A stretch of DNA of 64,000 bases from Pleomorphomonas carboxyditropha (GTDB taxonomy: Bacteria; Pseudomonadota; Alphaproteobacteria; Rhizobiales; Pleomorphomonadaceae). Below, piece by piece: positions 35,470 through 44,557 of the stretch (its first letter is position 1; every line of letters starts with the position of its first letter). Both the position numbers and the translations under genes were made by a program. The stretch is from positions 1-64,000 of the forward strand of contig NZ_NQVN01000019.1 of NCBI RefSeq assembly GCF_002770725.1. Direction: 5' to 3'. Below the pieces are notes generated by a model that saw only the letters and a program-made list of their open reading frames with translations, made no database searches and was not told where the DNA came from.

Positions 35470-35647
35470 GCTCAACGGCCTGCAATTATTAATTGTATAG
35501 AATTGAATATCGAAAGCTTTTTATGGGCGCAAGGGCTCGGGGAAAAAATGATAAGGACCGAATTTGCTTTTTGGAACGTTGGGATTACACTTGTGAAACA
35601 GTTGTGCAAGGAGCGGCTTGGGCAACATATCGAGAGATAAGAGTAGC
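35470..35647. promoter_or_regulatory. Divergent promoter region of the island
   Basis: For the rightward gene, TTTGCT (35563-35568) with a 17-bp spacer and TACACT (35586-35591). For dtcA, a TATACA -10-like element on the minus strand (35499-35494) about 25 bp before the ATG with no clear -35. The region is AT-rich, unlike neighbouring host promoters. Confidence 0.5.
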
Positions 35648-36121
35648 ATGGGCGACAGAATTCTAAGTAATGAGGCCATTGCCAACCACGTTTGGAAGTA
35701 TTTTGAGATCCACGCCAGCCAGAGGCTGACTGTATTTAATTTTTTCTCGGCGTTCTCTGGTTTGATTATAGCCGGAATTGGCGCCGTGGGGCAGGCTTCC
35801 CTCAATTATGCAGTTGTCGGAATCGCCTTAGGGGCCATACTGGTCGTGGTCTCCTTTGTATTTTGGAAATTGGACCAACGATCAGCCTTTCTTGTGAAAC
35901 ATGCGGAGGAGGCGCTGAAAGTGCTCGAAGGCGAAATGACTGCCGACCTTAAGCTCTTTACAAGCGAGCCGGTCCGACGCTCCGTGGCAAATAATGACGC
36001 TAATTGGCTTATCCAGCCTTGGACATTTGGCAAGTCGTTCCGATGCCTCTTCTTACTGACGGCAATTTGTGGTTTAGCTGCCTTAGTATTTTTCATAGCC
36101 CGCCTCTTGCGAGGGATCTAG
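35648..36121 (+). CDS. Small membrane protein next to the Detocs genes, 157 aa
   Basis: Three predicted membrane helices: about 28-50 (TVFNFFSAFSGLIIAGIGAV), 52-73 (LNYAVVGIALGAILVVVSFV) and 130-153 (FRCLFLLTAICGLAALVFFI). VWKYFEIHASQRLTVFNFF and FWKLDQR at 72-78 resemble a family of small bacterial membrane proteins that I recall near defence genes (RipA-like or 2TM/SLATT-like), but I cannot confirm the family. ATG 35648 follows GAGATAAGAG. It is divergent from dtcA and inside the same repeat boundaries, so it travelled with the system and might be an accessory or second effector. Confidence 0.75.
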   Translation: MGDRILSNEAIANHVWKYFEIHASQRLTVFNFFSAFSGLIIAGIGAVGQASLNYAVVGIALGAILVVVSFVFWKLDQRSAFLVKHAEEALKVLEGEMTADLKLFTSEPVRRSVANNDANWLIQPWTFGKSFRCLFLLTAICGLAALVFFIARLLRGI

Positions 36122-36182
36122 GTGTTTGATCCGGGTTTTGAGGAAGCATTCTTTTAGCGGCAGTGGAACGAGGCGCCATGGC
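36119..36182 (+). repeat. Short imperfect direct repeat, right edge of the island
   Basis: Starts with the membrane-protein stop codon: TAGGTGTTTGATC, then CGGGTTTT, GCATTCTTTT and GTGGAACGAGGCGCC, running directly into the second MFS copy. It mirrors 30314-30380. Confidence 0.75.
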
Positions 36183-37100
36183 CGCCTTCCTCGGCTCGAT
36201 GGAATACGTGCTGGAGGAAGGCCCGAGCAAGGACTGGCTCGACGACGAGCGCATCGCGCTGCTGACCGGCATCATGGTGATCGGCGGCATCGTGTTCTTC
36301 GTCCGCGCCTTCACCCGCAAGAACCCGGTCGTCGACCTCTGGGCGTTCAAGAACCGCAACTTCGCCTTCGGCAGCGCCTTCTCCTTCTGCCTCGGCATCG
36401 GCCTCTACGGCCTCACCTACCTCTACCCGCTCTATCTCGCCCGCGTCCGCGGCTTCTCGGCACTACAGATCGGCGAGACGATGTTCGTCTCCGGCGTGGC
36501 CATGCTGCTGACGGCGCCGATCGCCGGCCGCCTGTCCAGCAAGCTCGACCCGCGCGTCATGATGGGCATCGGCTTTGCCGGCATCGCCGTCGCCACATGG
36601 CTGTCGACCGGATTCACCGCCGACTGGGATTTCTGGGAGCTGTTCTGGCCGCAGATCTTCCGCGGCGTGTTCATGATGATCTGCATGATCCCGATCAACA
36701 ACATCGCGCTCGGCACACTGCCGCCGGCCGAGATGAAGAACGCCTCGGGCCTGTTCAACCTGACCCGCAACCTCGGCGGCGCCGTCGGTCTCGCCCTGAT
36801 CAACCAGATCATGACCAACCGCAGCGACCTGCATTTCGACCGGCTGCGCGACGCGGTCAACATCACCAGCTCCACCGCCATGTCGACCATCAGCGGCATG
36901 GAGCACACCTTGTCGGGGCTCGGCAGCAACGCCCACCTCGCCGCCATCTCGCGGCTGACCGGCCTCGCCCAGCAGCAATCCACCATCATGGCCTTCAACG
37001 ACATCTTCGATCTGTTGACCGTGCTGTTCCTGGTGCTGGTCATCGCCCTGCCCTTCGTGAAGAAACCGGCGGCCCAGGGCGGCGGTGGCGGCGGGCATTA
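36174..37100 (+). repeat. 927-bp direct repeat, right copy
   Basis: The partner of 29389-30315. Identity begins abruptly at CGCCATGGCC in the middle of the transporter gene and runs to the base before the last base of the stop codon. The sequence after this copy (CCTTTTCCACACC) differs from that after the left copy. Confidence 0.9.
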
Positions 37101-37101
37101 A
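36178..37101 (+). pseudogene. 5'-truncated copy of the EmrB-like MFS gene (307 codons)
   Basis: Keeps residues 215-521 of the transporter in frame, starting at MAAFLGSMEYVLEEG and ending TAA. It lacks the first five or six membrane helices and the DHA2 motifs, so it cannot be a working pump, although an ATG happens to open the frame. Two of its five substitutions relative to the full copy change the protein (LTGLAQ for LTSLAQ; QGGGGGGH for QGGSGGGH). Absence of stop codons indicates a recent origin. Confidence 0.88.
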
Positions 37102-37132
37102 CCTTTTCCACACCGGGACGGAGACCGTTTGA

Positions 37133-37253
37133 GAAATTCGCTCCGGTGAGTCGGCTGGCACGGCTTTCGAGAACCGGAGCGGAGCGGACTTTGAGGTCCG
37201 TGAGCACCGGAAGCGCAGAAAGTCGCGTCAGACGGCCGCCGGAGTAGAATTTC
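37133..37253. repeat. Palindromic repeat family B, copy 2
   Basis: About 121 bp bounded by GAAATTCGCTCCGG and CCGGAGTAGAATTTC. Inside, CTTTC pairs with GAAAG, and the central hairpin is GGACTTTGAGGTCC where copy 1 has GGGCTTAAGGCCC. It lies between the converging MFS fragment and pstB, where it may end transcription from both sides. Confidence 0.78.
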
Positions 37254-37264
37254 AAAACGGTCTA

Positions 37265-38092
37265 TCAGCCGAAGCGGCCAGTCACATACGCCTCGGTGCG
37301 CTGGTTCCGCGGGTGGGTGAAAATGTCGTCGGTGGCGCCGAACTCGATCAGTTCGCCGAGATACATGAAGGCCGTGTATTCGGACACGCGGACCGCCTGC
37401 TGCATGTTGTGGGTGACGATGGCGATGCAATAGGCGGCGCGCAGCTCGTCGATCAGTTCCTCGATCTTGGCGGTGGAAATGGGATCGAGGGCCGACGCCG
37501 GCTCGTCGAGAAGCAGCACCTCGGGACGAATGGCGATGGCGCGGGCGATGCAGAGGCGTTGCTGCTGGCCGCCGGACAGGCCGAGGCCGCTCTGCGCGAG
37601 CTTGTCCTTGACCTCCTCCCACAGCGCGGCTTCGCGCAGCGCCGCCTCCACGCGCTCGTCCAGCTCGGCCTTGCCGAGCTTTTCGTGCAGGCGGACGCCA
37701 AAGGCGATGTTCTCGTAGATCGACATCGGGAACGGCGTCGGCTTCTGGAACACCATGCCGATGCGCCCCCTCAGCTCTTCGAGGTCCTCGGATTTCGACA
37801 GGATGTTGCGACCGTCGAACAGAACCTCTCCCGTCGCCGTCTGTCCGGGATAGAGATCGTACATCCGGTTGAAGATCCTGAGCAGCGTCGACTTGCCGCA
37901 GCCGGACGGGCCGATGAAGGCCGTGACGGCCCGGTCGCGCAAGGTCACGTCGATGCCCTTCAGGACCTCGTGGTTCCCGTCATAGGAAAAGCGCAAGCCC
38001 CTGGCATCGATCTTGGCCGGCTTTTCCAGCGCCGAACCGATGGCGCGGCGCCCGTTCGATACACCGGCTTCGGGCGGACGAAGGTTGATCAT
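37265..38092 (-). CDS. pstB: Phosphate ABC transporter ATP-binding protein PstB, 275 aa
   Basis: ATPase of the high-affinity phosphate importer. Walker [20 protein letters not shown], the PstB-typical [20 protein letters not shown], signature [16 protein letters not shown], Walker [14 protein letters not shown], and [20 protein letters not shown] are all diagnostic. Last gene of the leftward pstSCAB operon. phoU, which often follows, is not present here. Confidence 0.96.
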   Translation of the reverse strand: MINLRPPEAGVSNGRRAIGSALEKPAKIDARGLRFSYDGNHEVLKGIDVTLRDRAVTAFIGPSGCGKSTLLRIFNRMYDLYPGQTATGEVLFDGRNILSKSEDLEELRGRIGMVFQKPTPFPMSIYENIAFGVRLHEKLGKAELDERVEAALREAALWEEVKDKLAQSGLGLSGGQQQRLCIARAIAIRPEVLLLDEPASALDPISTAKIEELIDELRAAYCIAIVTHNMQQAVRVSEYTAFMYLGELIEFGATDDIFTHPRNQRTEAYVTGRFG

Positions 38093-38104
38093 GGCGGCTG
38101 TCCT

Positions 38105-38941
38105 TCAGGAATGTTTGGAGGTGCCGAGCGCGCGGGCGCCAATGTTGATGACGAGGATGGTCAGCGTGATGATGAACGCTCCCGCCCAGGCGAGCCGCTG
38201 CCAGTCGTCGTAGGGGCTCATGGCGAACTGGAAGATGACGACCGGCAGGCTCGCCATCGGCGCGTTCATGTCGGAATTCCAGTATTGATTGCTGAGCGCG
38301 GTGAACAAGAGCGGCGCGGTCTCGCCGGCGACGCGGGCGTAGGCGAGCAGAATGCCGGTGAGAAGGCCGTTGCTCGCCGCCCGCCAGACCACCGAGACGA
38401 CGACGCGCCAGCGCGGCGTGCCGAGCGCCACCGCCGCCTCGCGCAGCGAGCCGGGCACCAGTTGCAGCATGTCCTGAGTGGTCCGGACGATGACCGGCAA
38501 GGCGATGATGACCAGCGAAACGGCGCCGGCCCAGGCCGAGAAATGCCCCATCGGCACCACCATGGCCGTGTAGACGAACAGGCCGATCACGATGGACGGC
38601 GCGCTGAGCAGCACGTCGTTGAGGAAGCCGGCCGCGGCGGCCACGCGCGACCGGCCGGAGAATTCGGCCAGCGCCGTGCCGGCCATGACGCCCAGCGGCG
38701 CGGCGATCGCCAGCGCCACCAGCGTCATGACGGCGGAGCCGTAAAGCGCGTTGGCAAGTCCGCCCGCCACGCCCGGCGGCGGCGTGTCCAGGTAGAACAG
38801 CTCCGGGCTGATGGCCGCGACGCCACGGCTGAGCAGCGTCCAGAGAATGGCGGCGAGGATGACGAGGCCGAAGGCCGTGGCGACCATCGACAGCAGCATG
38901 GCGATGCGGCTGGTCCAGCGTCGACGGGAAAGGCGGGACAT
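38105..38941 (-). CDS. pstA: Phosphate ABC transporter permease PstA, 278 aa
   Basis: Six membrane helices. [40 protein letters not shown] and [20 protein letters not shown] match PstA. ATG 38941 (MSRLSRRRW) lies 11 bp after the pstC stop with GAGG before it. It pairs with PstC to form the membrane channel. Confidence 0.95.
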   Translation of the reverse strand: MSRLSRRRWTSRIAMLLSMVATAFGLVILAAILWTLLSRGVAAISPELFYLDTPPPGVAGGLANALYGSAVMTLVALAIAAPLGVMAGTALAEFSGRSRVAAAAGFLNDVLLSAPSIVIGLFVYTAMVVPMGHFSAWAGAVSLVIIALPVIVRTTQDMLQLVPGSLREAAVALGTPRWRVVVSVVWRAASNGLLTGILLAYARVAGETAPLLFTALSNQYWNSDMNAPMASLPVVIFQFAMSPYDDWQRLAWAGAFIITLTILVINIGARALGTSKHS

Positions 38942-38952
38942 CGGCAACCTCG

Positions 38953-39912
38953 TCAATGAAACGTGGAACGCTGGATCATCCACTTGGCCAGTCCGAGGAC
39001 GAAGAAGGTGATGACCGACAGGATGAGGCCGAGGGCGATCAGGCTCGCGGTGTAGAGCGGCGACGTGGCTTCGGTGAATTCATTGGCGATCGAGGCGGAA
39101 ATGGTCGTGGCCGGCGCCATCAGCGAGGCGGCGATCCGGTGCGAGTTGCCGATGACGAAGGTCACCGCCATGGTCTCGCCGAGCGCCCGGCCGAGACCGA
39201 GCATGATCCCGCCGACAAGACCGGTGCGGCAATAGGGAATGACGATGTGGCGGATCACTTCCCAGGTGGTCATGCCGACGCCATAGGCCGCTTCGCGCAG
39301 CATGGCCGGAACGGTCGCAAAGACATCCCGCGTCACCGCCGTGATGAAGGGCAGCGCCATGATCGCCAGCACCACGCCGGCGGTCAGCATGCCGACACCA
39401 TAAGGCGCGCCCTTGAACAGCACGCCGATGCCGGGCAGATTGCCGAGCGTGGCGATGAGCGCCGGCTGTATCGTGCTCTGCATGATCGGCGCCAGCACGA
39501 AGAAGCCCCAGAGCCCGTAGATGATGCTCGGAATGCCGGCGAGCAGCTCGATGGCGATGCCGATCGGCCTTCTCAGCGGCGGCGGGCAAAGCTCGGTCAG
39601 GAAGATGGCGATGCCGAAGGACAGGGGAACGGCGATCACCATGGCGATGGCCGAGGTGACCAGGGTTCCGTAAATGGGCGCGGCGGCGCCGAACAGATCC
39701 TTGGCCGGACTCCAGCGGTCCGACCAGACGAATTCCGGGCCGAATTCCCTCAGCGCCGGCAGGGCGCCGAGGGCGAGCGCCACCAGCACGCCACCCAGAA
39801 CGGCGACGACCAGCGATGCGGAGCCCCGGCTCAGGAGGATGAACAGCCGGTCGCCGAACCTGGTTCGGGCCGGGCGAGGCGGCCGGCCGGCCGCCGCCCC
39901 GAGGCCGGACAT
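38953..39912 (-). CDS. pstC: Phosphate ABC transporter permease PstC, 319 aa
   Basis: Helices and PstC hallmarks: [60 protein letters not shown] and [19 protein letters not shown]. The start is uncertain: ATG 39912 gives a length like the family, but an in-frame TTG at 39960 behind AAAGG would add 16 residues. Confidence 0.93.
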   Translation of the reverse strand: MSGLGAAAGRPPRPARTRFGDRLFILLSRGSASLVVAVLGGVLVALALGALPALREFGPEFVWSDRWSPAKDLFGAAAPIYGTLVTSAIAMVIAVPLSFGIAIFLTELCPPPLRRPIGIAIELLAGIPSIIYGLWGFFVLAPIMQSTIQPALIATLGNLPGIGVLFKGAPYGVGMLTAGVVLAIMALPFITAVTRDVFATVPAMLREAAYGVGMTTWEVIRHIVIPYCRTGLVGGIMLGLGRALGETMAVTFVIGNSHRIAASLMAPATTISASIANEFTEATSPLYTASLIALGLILSVITFFVLGLAKWMIQRSTFH

Positions 39913-40068
39913 GGAGGGACCGTCGGCCACCGTGCCGGCGGAGGAGTCGGACGTCTTCAATGCTGGCGCCTTTGACCCGAAGGGAAGAAACGGATTTCGG
40001 CAAATGGAATCGGCGGGTGAAGCCCGTGCCCCCACCCGCCGAAGCAATGCTCTCCTCGGACGAAGAGA

Positions 40069-41124
40069 TCACTGCACCGCGGTAAACGCGGGCTGGTCGC
40101 CGACCTTGATGGCCGACCAGGACGTCTCGACGAGCTTGGAGACGTTGTCGGGAATGGCGACATAGTCGAGGGCGGCGGCGTCGTCCTTGCCGTTCCTGTA
40201 GATCCAGTCGAAGAAGGTCAGCGCGCCCTTGTAGGCGTCCGGGTCCTTGCTCGCGTCGGTGTGGATGATCACCCAGGTCGAAGCGGCGATCGGCCAGCTC
40301 GTGTCGCCCGGCTGGCCGGTGATGACGACGTTGAAGTTCTTGGCGCCGGCCCAATCGGCATTCGAGGCGGCGGAGGCGAAGGTGTCGAGCGACGGCGTCA
40401 CCACCTTGCCGGCGTCGTTGACCATCTTGGCAAAGCCCAGCTTGTTCTGGACGATGTAGGCATACTCGTTGTAGCCGATGGCGCCGGCGGTTTGCTTGAC
40501 GGTGTTGGCAACGCCTTCGGAGCCCTTCGCGCCGAGGCCGACGGGCCACTCGACGGCGGTGTCGGAGCCGATCTTGTCCTTCCACTCCGGCGATACCTTG
40601 GACAGGTAGTTGGTGAAATTGAAGGTGGTGCCCGATCCGTCCGAGCGGTAAACGACGACGATCGGCTGGGCCGGCAGCTTGAGGTCGGCGTTCAGGGCCT
40701 TGATCGCCGGGTCGTCCCAACTGGTGATGGTGCCGTCGAAGATGTGCACCAGCGTCTCACCGTCGAGAACCAGCTCGCCGGGATTGACGCCCTCGATATT
40801 GTACATCGGGACGATGCCGCCCATGACCATCGGGAACTGGATCATGCTGTTCTGGGCGAGTTCGTCGTCCGAAAGCGGCTTGTCGGAAGCGCCGAACGTG
40901 ACCGTGCCGGCTTCGACCTGCTTGATGCCGCCACCGGAGCCGATCGACTGATAGTTGAGAGCCACGCCGGTCTGTTCCTTGTAGGCAGCGCCCCACTTGG
41001 AGAACACCGGGTAGATGAAGCTCGAGCCGGCGCCGGAAATGTCGGCGGCCTGAACCGTGGTTGCCACGAGGAGGCCGGCCAGGCCGGCGGCGGTCGTCGC
41101 AAGGATTTTTTTGAATGGGGTCAC
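40069..41124 (-). CDS. pstS: Phosphate-binding protein PstS, 351 aa
   Basis: Periplasmic phosphate receptor with signal peptide ([20 protein letters not shown], cleavage after QAA near 27). [37 protein letters not shown] and [20 protein letters not shown] carry the phosphate-ligand loops. GTG start at 41124 with GGGAGAG upstream. The first gene of the operon, 80 bp downstream of the Pho box. Confidence 0.96.
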   Translation of the reverse strand: MTPFKKILATTAAGLAGLLVATTVQAADISGAGSSFIYPVFSKWGAAYKEQTGVALNYQSIGSGGGIKQVEAGTVTFGASDKPLSDDELAQNSMIQFPMVMGGIVPMYNIEGVNPGELVLDGETLVHIFDGTITSWDDPAIKALNADLKLPAQPIVVVYRSDGSGTTFNFTNYLSKVSPEWKDKIGSDTAVEWPVGLGAKGSEGVANTVKQTAGAIGYNEYAYIVQNKLGFAKMVNDAGKVVTPSLDTFASAASNADWAGAKNFNVVITGQPGDTSWPIAASTWVIIHTDASKDPDAYKGALTFFDWIYRNGKDDAAALDYVAIPDNVSKLVETSWSAIKVGDQPAFTAVQ

Positions 41125-41203
41125 GTCGTCTCTCCCAAGGTGCTTGTGTACTGGCCCGGAGGGAACCAGCTTGGTTCGACAAACGTCCGGCTATGCCCGT
41201 AGC

Positions 41204-41221
41204 ATGACAGTCGGGTGACGG
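41204..41221 (-). promoter_or_regulatory. Pho box upstream of pstS
   Basis: On the minus strand CCGTCAC (41221-41215), a 4-bp spacer CCGA, then CTGTCAT (41210-41204): two 7-bp half sites at 11-bp spacing as bound by PhoB. The rest of the 41125-41443 gap shows no gene. Confidence 0.8.
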
Positions 41222-41443
41222 TCATATCGGTGTGGTTTTCAATATAGCGTGATTGGACCCGGCGGACGCGGATCGCGGCGCCGGCCTGTTTTCCTCTAGC
41301 CGATTGTTCTCCGGGGACGTTTGGGCAGGCCGGTCCCGGAAAACGGCGTATAGCCACGCCAAAACGGAAAAGACCTCCGGCCATCCGCCCGAAGGCAATC
41401 GCCTGTGAAGGCACGGAAACCTATATTGGCTCACGGAGCGGCC

Positions 41444-42127
41444 TCACCGCTTCGCCAGCCGGGTCAGCTCGCGGATCTGGCCGACGGCGCCCATGGGGCC
41501 GATGGTGCCGGCGATGTCCCAGAGCATGGCGGCGTCGGCGTAGATGCCGCGCCACAGGCCGCGCTTGACGGCCTTGGCCGGGCTCGCCACCCCGGGCCAG
41601 CCGACGATGGCCACCCGATGGCCGCCGGCGATCAGCAGCCGGTTGAGGAACACTTCGAAGCCGAAGCGGCGCAGCTGATCGAGCGCCGCCAGCCGGTCGG
41701 CGATCAGCGCCATCGGGAACACGCGCTCGCCGGAAATATAGTCGATGCCGATGCGCCGCCACACCCAGGGCGCGTTGCCGCGCAGCGACACCGAGGCGTA
41801 GGCCGTGCCGTCGGCCACCGGCGCGATCAGCGCGTCGACGGCCTCCGCCGTCAGGCCCTGGAGATCGGCGTCGACCAGCACCACGTGGCTCGTCCGCACC
41901 GTCTGGAGGCCGAGGCGCAGCGCCTGCGTCTTGCCGCGGTTGTCCGGCGCGCGCAGCAGTTCGGCGCCGTGCCGCAGCGCGACATCGCCGGTGCCGTCGG
42001 TCGAGCCGTCGTCGACCACCAGCACGCGGTCGAGCCGCCGATGGCCGACCACCGCCCTGAGCACGCCGGGCAGCCGCGCCGCCTCGTTGAAGGCGGGGAT
42101 CAGGCAGGTGAAGCGCGGGCCGGTCAT
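41444..42127 (-). CDS. Family 2 glycosyltransferase, 227 aa
   Basis: A GT-A fold glycosyltransferase: FTCLIPAFNEAARLPGVLRA at the start, VLVVDDGSTDGTGDV for nucleotide-sugar binding, and VVLVDADLQG supplying the DxD metal site. There are no membrane helices. The ATG overlaps the stop of the VTT gene (ATGA), so the three genes 41444-43837 form one leftward operon. The acceptor may be a lipid, given the neighbouring ceramide-glucosyltransferase-like enzyme. Confidence 0.88.
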   Translation of the reverse strand: MTGPRFTCLIPAFNEAARLPGVLRAVVGHRRLDRVLVVDDGSTDGTGDVALRHGAELLRAPDNRGKTQALRLGLQTVRTSHVVLVDADLQGLTAEAVDALIAPVADGTAYASVSLRGNAPWVWRRIGIDYISGERVFPMALIADRLAALDQLRRFGFEVFLNRLLIAGGHRVAIVGWPGVASPAKAVKRGLWRGIYADAAMLWDIAGTIGPMGAVGQIRELTRLAKR

Positions 42128-42702
42128 CGCTTCGCCCCTCCCTTGCGCCGAAAATAGACGACGGCGACCACCACGAGGCCGGCGGCCAGCAGCAGCATCG
42201 CCTCGCCCGACAGCCAGCCGGCGATGGCCTCGTGGGCGCTGCCGAACAGATAGCCGAGGGCGACGAAGAACAGCGACTTGGGGATGGCGGCCAGCGTATT
42301 GGCGATGATGAAGTCGGCGAAGGGCATGCGGGCGGCGCCGGCCGCCGTCAGGGCGGCGAAGCCGGCGGCATGGGTCAGCTTGGCGGCCACCAGGATGCGG
42401 GCGCCGTTGCGCCGGAAGCCGCGCATCAGGCCGAACATCCGCCGTCGCGACAGGCCCAGCCGCTCGCGCCACTTCGGGCCGAGGCCGCCCAGCGCCATGC
42501 GGCCGACGAAATACATCAGGCCGTCGCCCAGGACGTCGGCGACGATGACGCAGGGGATGACCTGCCACAGGCTGAGGATCGACAGGCTGGCGAGATAGCC
42601 GGCGATCACGGTGACGATCGGCCCTTCGAGCACGGCGAGCGGCGTCAGCACCCACAGGCCGTAGGTCGACATCATCGACACGAGCTCGGTGTGCTCAATC
42701 AT
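42124..42702 (-). CDS. VTT/DedA-family membrane protein, 192 aa
   Basis: Several hydrophobic helices with the DedA/VTT pattern: VLEGPIVTVIAGYLASLSIL (the E in the re-entrant segment) and GDGLMYFVGRMALG, then KLTHAAGFAALTAAGAARMP and IPKSLFFVALGYLFG. DedA-family proteins are linked to phospholipid or polyprenyl-phosphate flipping and membrane homeostasis. It overlaps both neighbours, the upstream glycosyltransferase by 8 bp. Confidence 0.87.
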   Translation of the reverse strand: MIEHTELVSMMSTYGLWVLTPLAVLEGPIVTVIAGYLASLSILSLWQVIPCVIVADVLGDGLMYFVGRMALGGLGPKWRERLGLSRRRMFGLMRGFRRNGARILVAAKLTHAAGFAALTAAGAARMPFADFIIANTLAAIPKSLFFVALGYLFGSAHEAIAGWLSGEAMLLLAAGLVVVAVVYFRRKGGAKR

Positions 42703-43837
42703 GGTCCACCAGGACCGGCGTCATCCGCTCCTCGGCGTCGAGCGGCGCGATGGCGTTGCCGCGCCATTCGATGTCGCGCCTCAGGAAGGTCGCCAGCCAC
42801 AGCACCGGCAGCAGCGCGTCCCGGAGCGGCAGCGCCACGATGTCGCGCCAGCCCGACGGCCAGCCGGCCCGCCGCATCAGCACCAGTTCGGCGCCGTACC
42901 AGAGGCCGGCGGTGATCGGCAGCATCACCGCCGCCATGTCGAGCCGGTCGGCGGCCACCACCGTCAGCACGAAGGGCACCAGCGGCCCGTTGAGCGGCTC
43001 GACGGCGAACAGCCAGGGGAAGCCGTCGCGGCGCACCCGGCTCCAGCGCAACTGCCGGTTCCACACCTCGCGGAACGTCCGCCGGCCGATCGGCTGAGCG
43101 AAGGGCAGCGGCGTCAGGCGCACCTTGAGGCCGGCGCCCCGCACCAGCTTGGTGGCGTTGACGTCCTCGGCCAGATAGCGGCCGAGCGCCTCGAGGCCGC
43201 CGGCTTCCTCCAGCATCCGCCGGTTCCAGAACAGCGTCTTGCCCTGGGCGAAGCCGTTGCCGAGGCTGTCGGAGGCGAATTGCAGGCGCGCCTGGTTGCC
43301 GTTGAGGAAGGCGCATTCCAGCGAGCCGGCGAGGCCGTCGGGCCGCTCGCCGATCGGCGGCGACGAGACGAGGCCGGTCTCCGCGTCCCAGGCGGCGACG
43401 ACGGTGCCGAGATAGCCGGCCGGGAGGTAGAGATTGCTGTCGGCCATGCACACCCAGTCGGCCTCGGCCGCCTGCCAGCCCGGCGAGAGGTTGTTGAGCT
43501 TGGGATTGTGGGTGATCCGCTGCTCGCCGGTGAACAGGCGGGCGCGGCGTTCCGGATGCGCGGCGATCAGCTCCTTGAGCAGCGGCACGGCCGGGTCGTC
43601 GTCCGACGGCGCGCAGAAGATCACCTCGTAGTCGGGATAGTCCTGCGCGAACGAGCTTTCCAGCGTCTCCCGGTCGAAGGCCTCCCGGCCGCACACCGGC
43701 CTCAGCAGCGTCACCCTCGGCCGGCCGATCGCGCCTTCGAGCGGCGGCCGGCGGCGCAGGCGAACGAGGTAGAGACCGACGGTGAGCAGATGGGCGGCGA
43801 GCAAGGCTGCGGCAAGGACGATCACGGCTTCTGTCAT
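42695..43837 (-). CDS. Ceramide-glucosyltransferase-like family 2 glycosyltransferase, 380 aa
   Basis: An N-terminal membrane helix (VIVLAAALLAAHLLTVGLYL), a GT2 core with VTLLRPVCGREAFDRETLES, VIFCAPSDDDPAVPLLKELI, the metal site in DWVCMADSNLYLP, LAEDVNATKLVRGAG with the catalytic Asp, and RQLRWSRVRR (the Q/RxxRW motif). C-terminal helices follow. This is the ceramide glucosyltransferase/HpnI group, so a glycolipid or hopanoid product is likely. ATG 43837 gives a start at the first helix. Confidence 0.88.
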   Translation of the reverse strand: MTEAVIVLAAALLAAHLLTVGLYLVRLRRRPPLEGAIGRPRVTLLRPVCGREAFDRETLESSFAQDYPDYEVIFCAPSDDDPAVPLLKELIAAHPERRARLFTGEQRITHNPKLNNLSPGWQAAEADWVCMADSNLYLPAGYLGTVVAAWDAETGLVSSPPIGERPDGLAGSLECAFLNGNQARLQFASDSLGNGFAQGKTLFWNRRMLEEAGGLEALGRYLAEDVNATKLVRGAGLKVRLTPLPFAQPIGRRTFREVWNRQLRWSRVRRDGFPWLFAVEPLNGPLVPFVLTVVAADRLDMAAVMLPITAGLWYGAELVLMRRAGWPSGWRDIVALPLRDALLPVLWLATFLRRDIEWRGNAIAPLDAEERMTPVLVDHD

Positions 43838-44157
43838 GCGGGAACCACCTGAGCTTCCGGAGACCGGAGTTGAAAACCTGCACGGCCGACCATCGACCAG
43901 ATGCAAGCGGCCGCTGTAGTCCCTGGACAGGCACGTGACGCTTGTAACCCAATCGCCACGTGGCATGAAGGAAACTATGGCGATCGCGTTATTTAGCTGA
44001 ATAATAATGGCCGTAGAACGTCATTGCCCCCGTGTTGATGCCTTTCGATCGGCTACCCGACGCAGTCGACTTCATCAATCATGAATTCGGCCAAGTCAAA
44101 CCAATCCGCTTGGGGGCGTTCTAGGGGCGCGGTTCGAAACGGCAAGGTCGTCGTGCG
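43838..44157. other. Intergenic stretch without recognised gene
   Basis: 320 bases upstream of the glycosyltransferase operon with mixed composition. It must contain that operon's promoter, but no strong -35/-10 pair, operator or RNA was recognised. Confidence 0.45.
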
Positions 44158-44535
44158 GGACCTATATCAGCTTCACTGCCCTATCCTGCCCGAGGTCCTG
44201 CGCCTTCGCGCAGGATGACAGGTGATGGATAGGGTTACGGATACGCTATGGATGTACTATGTAACTGTTTAATATATATAATTCTGTCATCCTATGCGAA
44301 GGCATAGGACCTCGGGCAGAATGGAGCGATCGGCCGATATCGCGCTCCAAATGTCGCGACATCCTATATCCGTCCCTCGCCCTTTTCGGCCTGAGGTCCT
44401 CCCGCCTTCGCGCAGGGCGACAGATAAATTACATCTATAAATCAATATTATAGCCTCCCAAAACGCCAGCGAGGTGGCCTCGGGAGGGAGGTCGGCCTCG
44501 CACTCGACGCCGGGGGCATGTCGCGCGGCCGGCGT
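44158..44535. repeat. Composite repeat, left copy (three family A units)
   Basis: Opens with GGGACCTATATCAGC and contains a reverse unit (44183-44220), a forward unit (44285-44322, hairpin CTATGCGAAGGCATAG) and a reverse unit (44388-44422), then a conserved tail with CCTCCCAAAACGCCAGCGAG and TCGCACTCGACGCCGGG. The same order recurs at 45833-46210, in direct orientation, on the other side of the VOC/WYL gene pair. Confidence 0.8.
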
Positions 44536-44557
44536 TTCCGGCTCGAATTCCGGTCGA

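Noticed and set aside
35374-35640. A possible 88-codon rightward gene at the start of the island
   Set aside because: It overlaps the dtcA start antisense and the divergent promoter region, has no ribosome-binding site and no recognisable domain.
30317-36162. An insertion sequence or prophage carrying the AT-rich block
   Set aside because: No transposase, integrase, terminal inverted repeats or phage structural genes are visible; the boundaries are direct copies of a host gene.
36178-37101. A second functional MFS transporter
   Set aside because: It is a 5'-truncated duplicate of the upstream gene missing the first helices and the substrate/proton motifs.
44131-44145. GGTTCGAAAC resembling a tRNA T-loop
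   Set aside because: No acceptor, anticodon or D arm can be built around it. No tRNA was found anywhere in the window.
44290-44530. Leftward reading frames ending in a shared peptide next to both composite repeats
   Set aside because: The shared peptide is simply translated repeat DNA; the frames differ upstream and have no start signal or family features.
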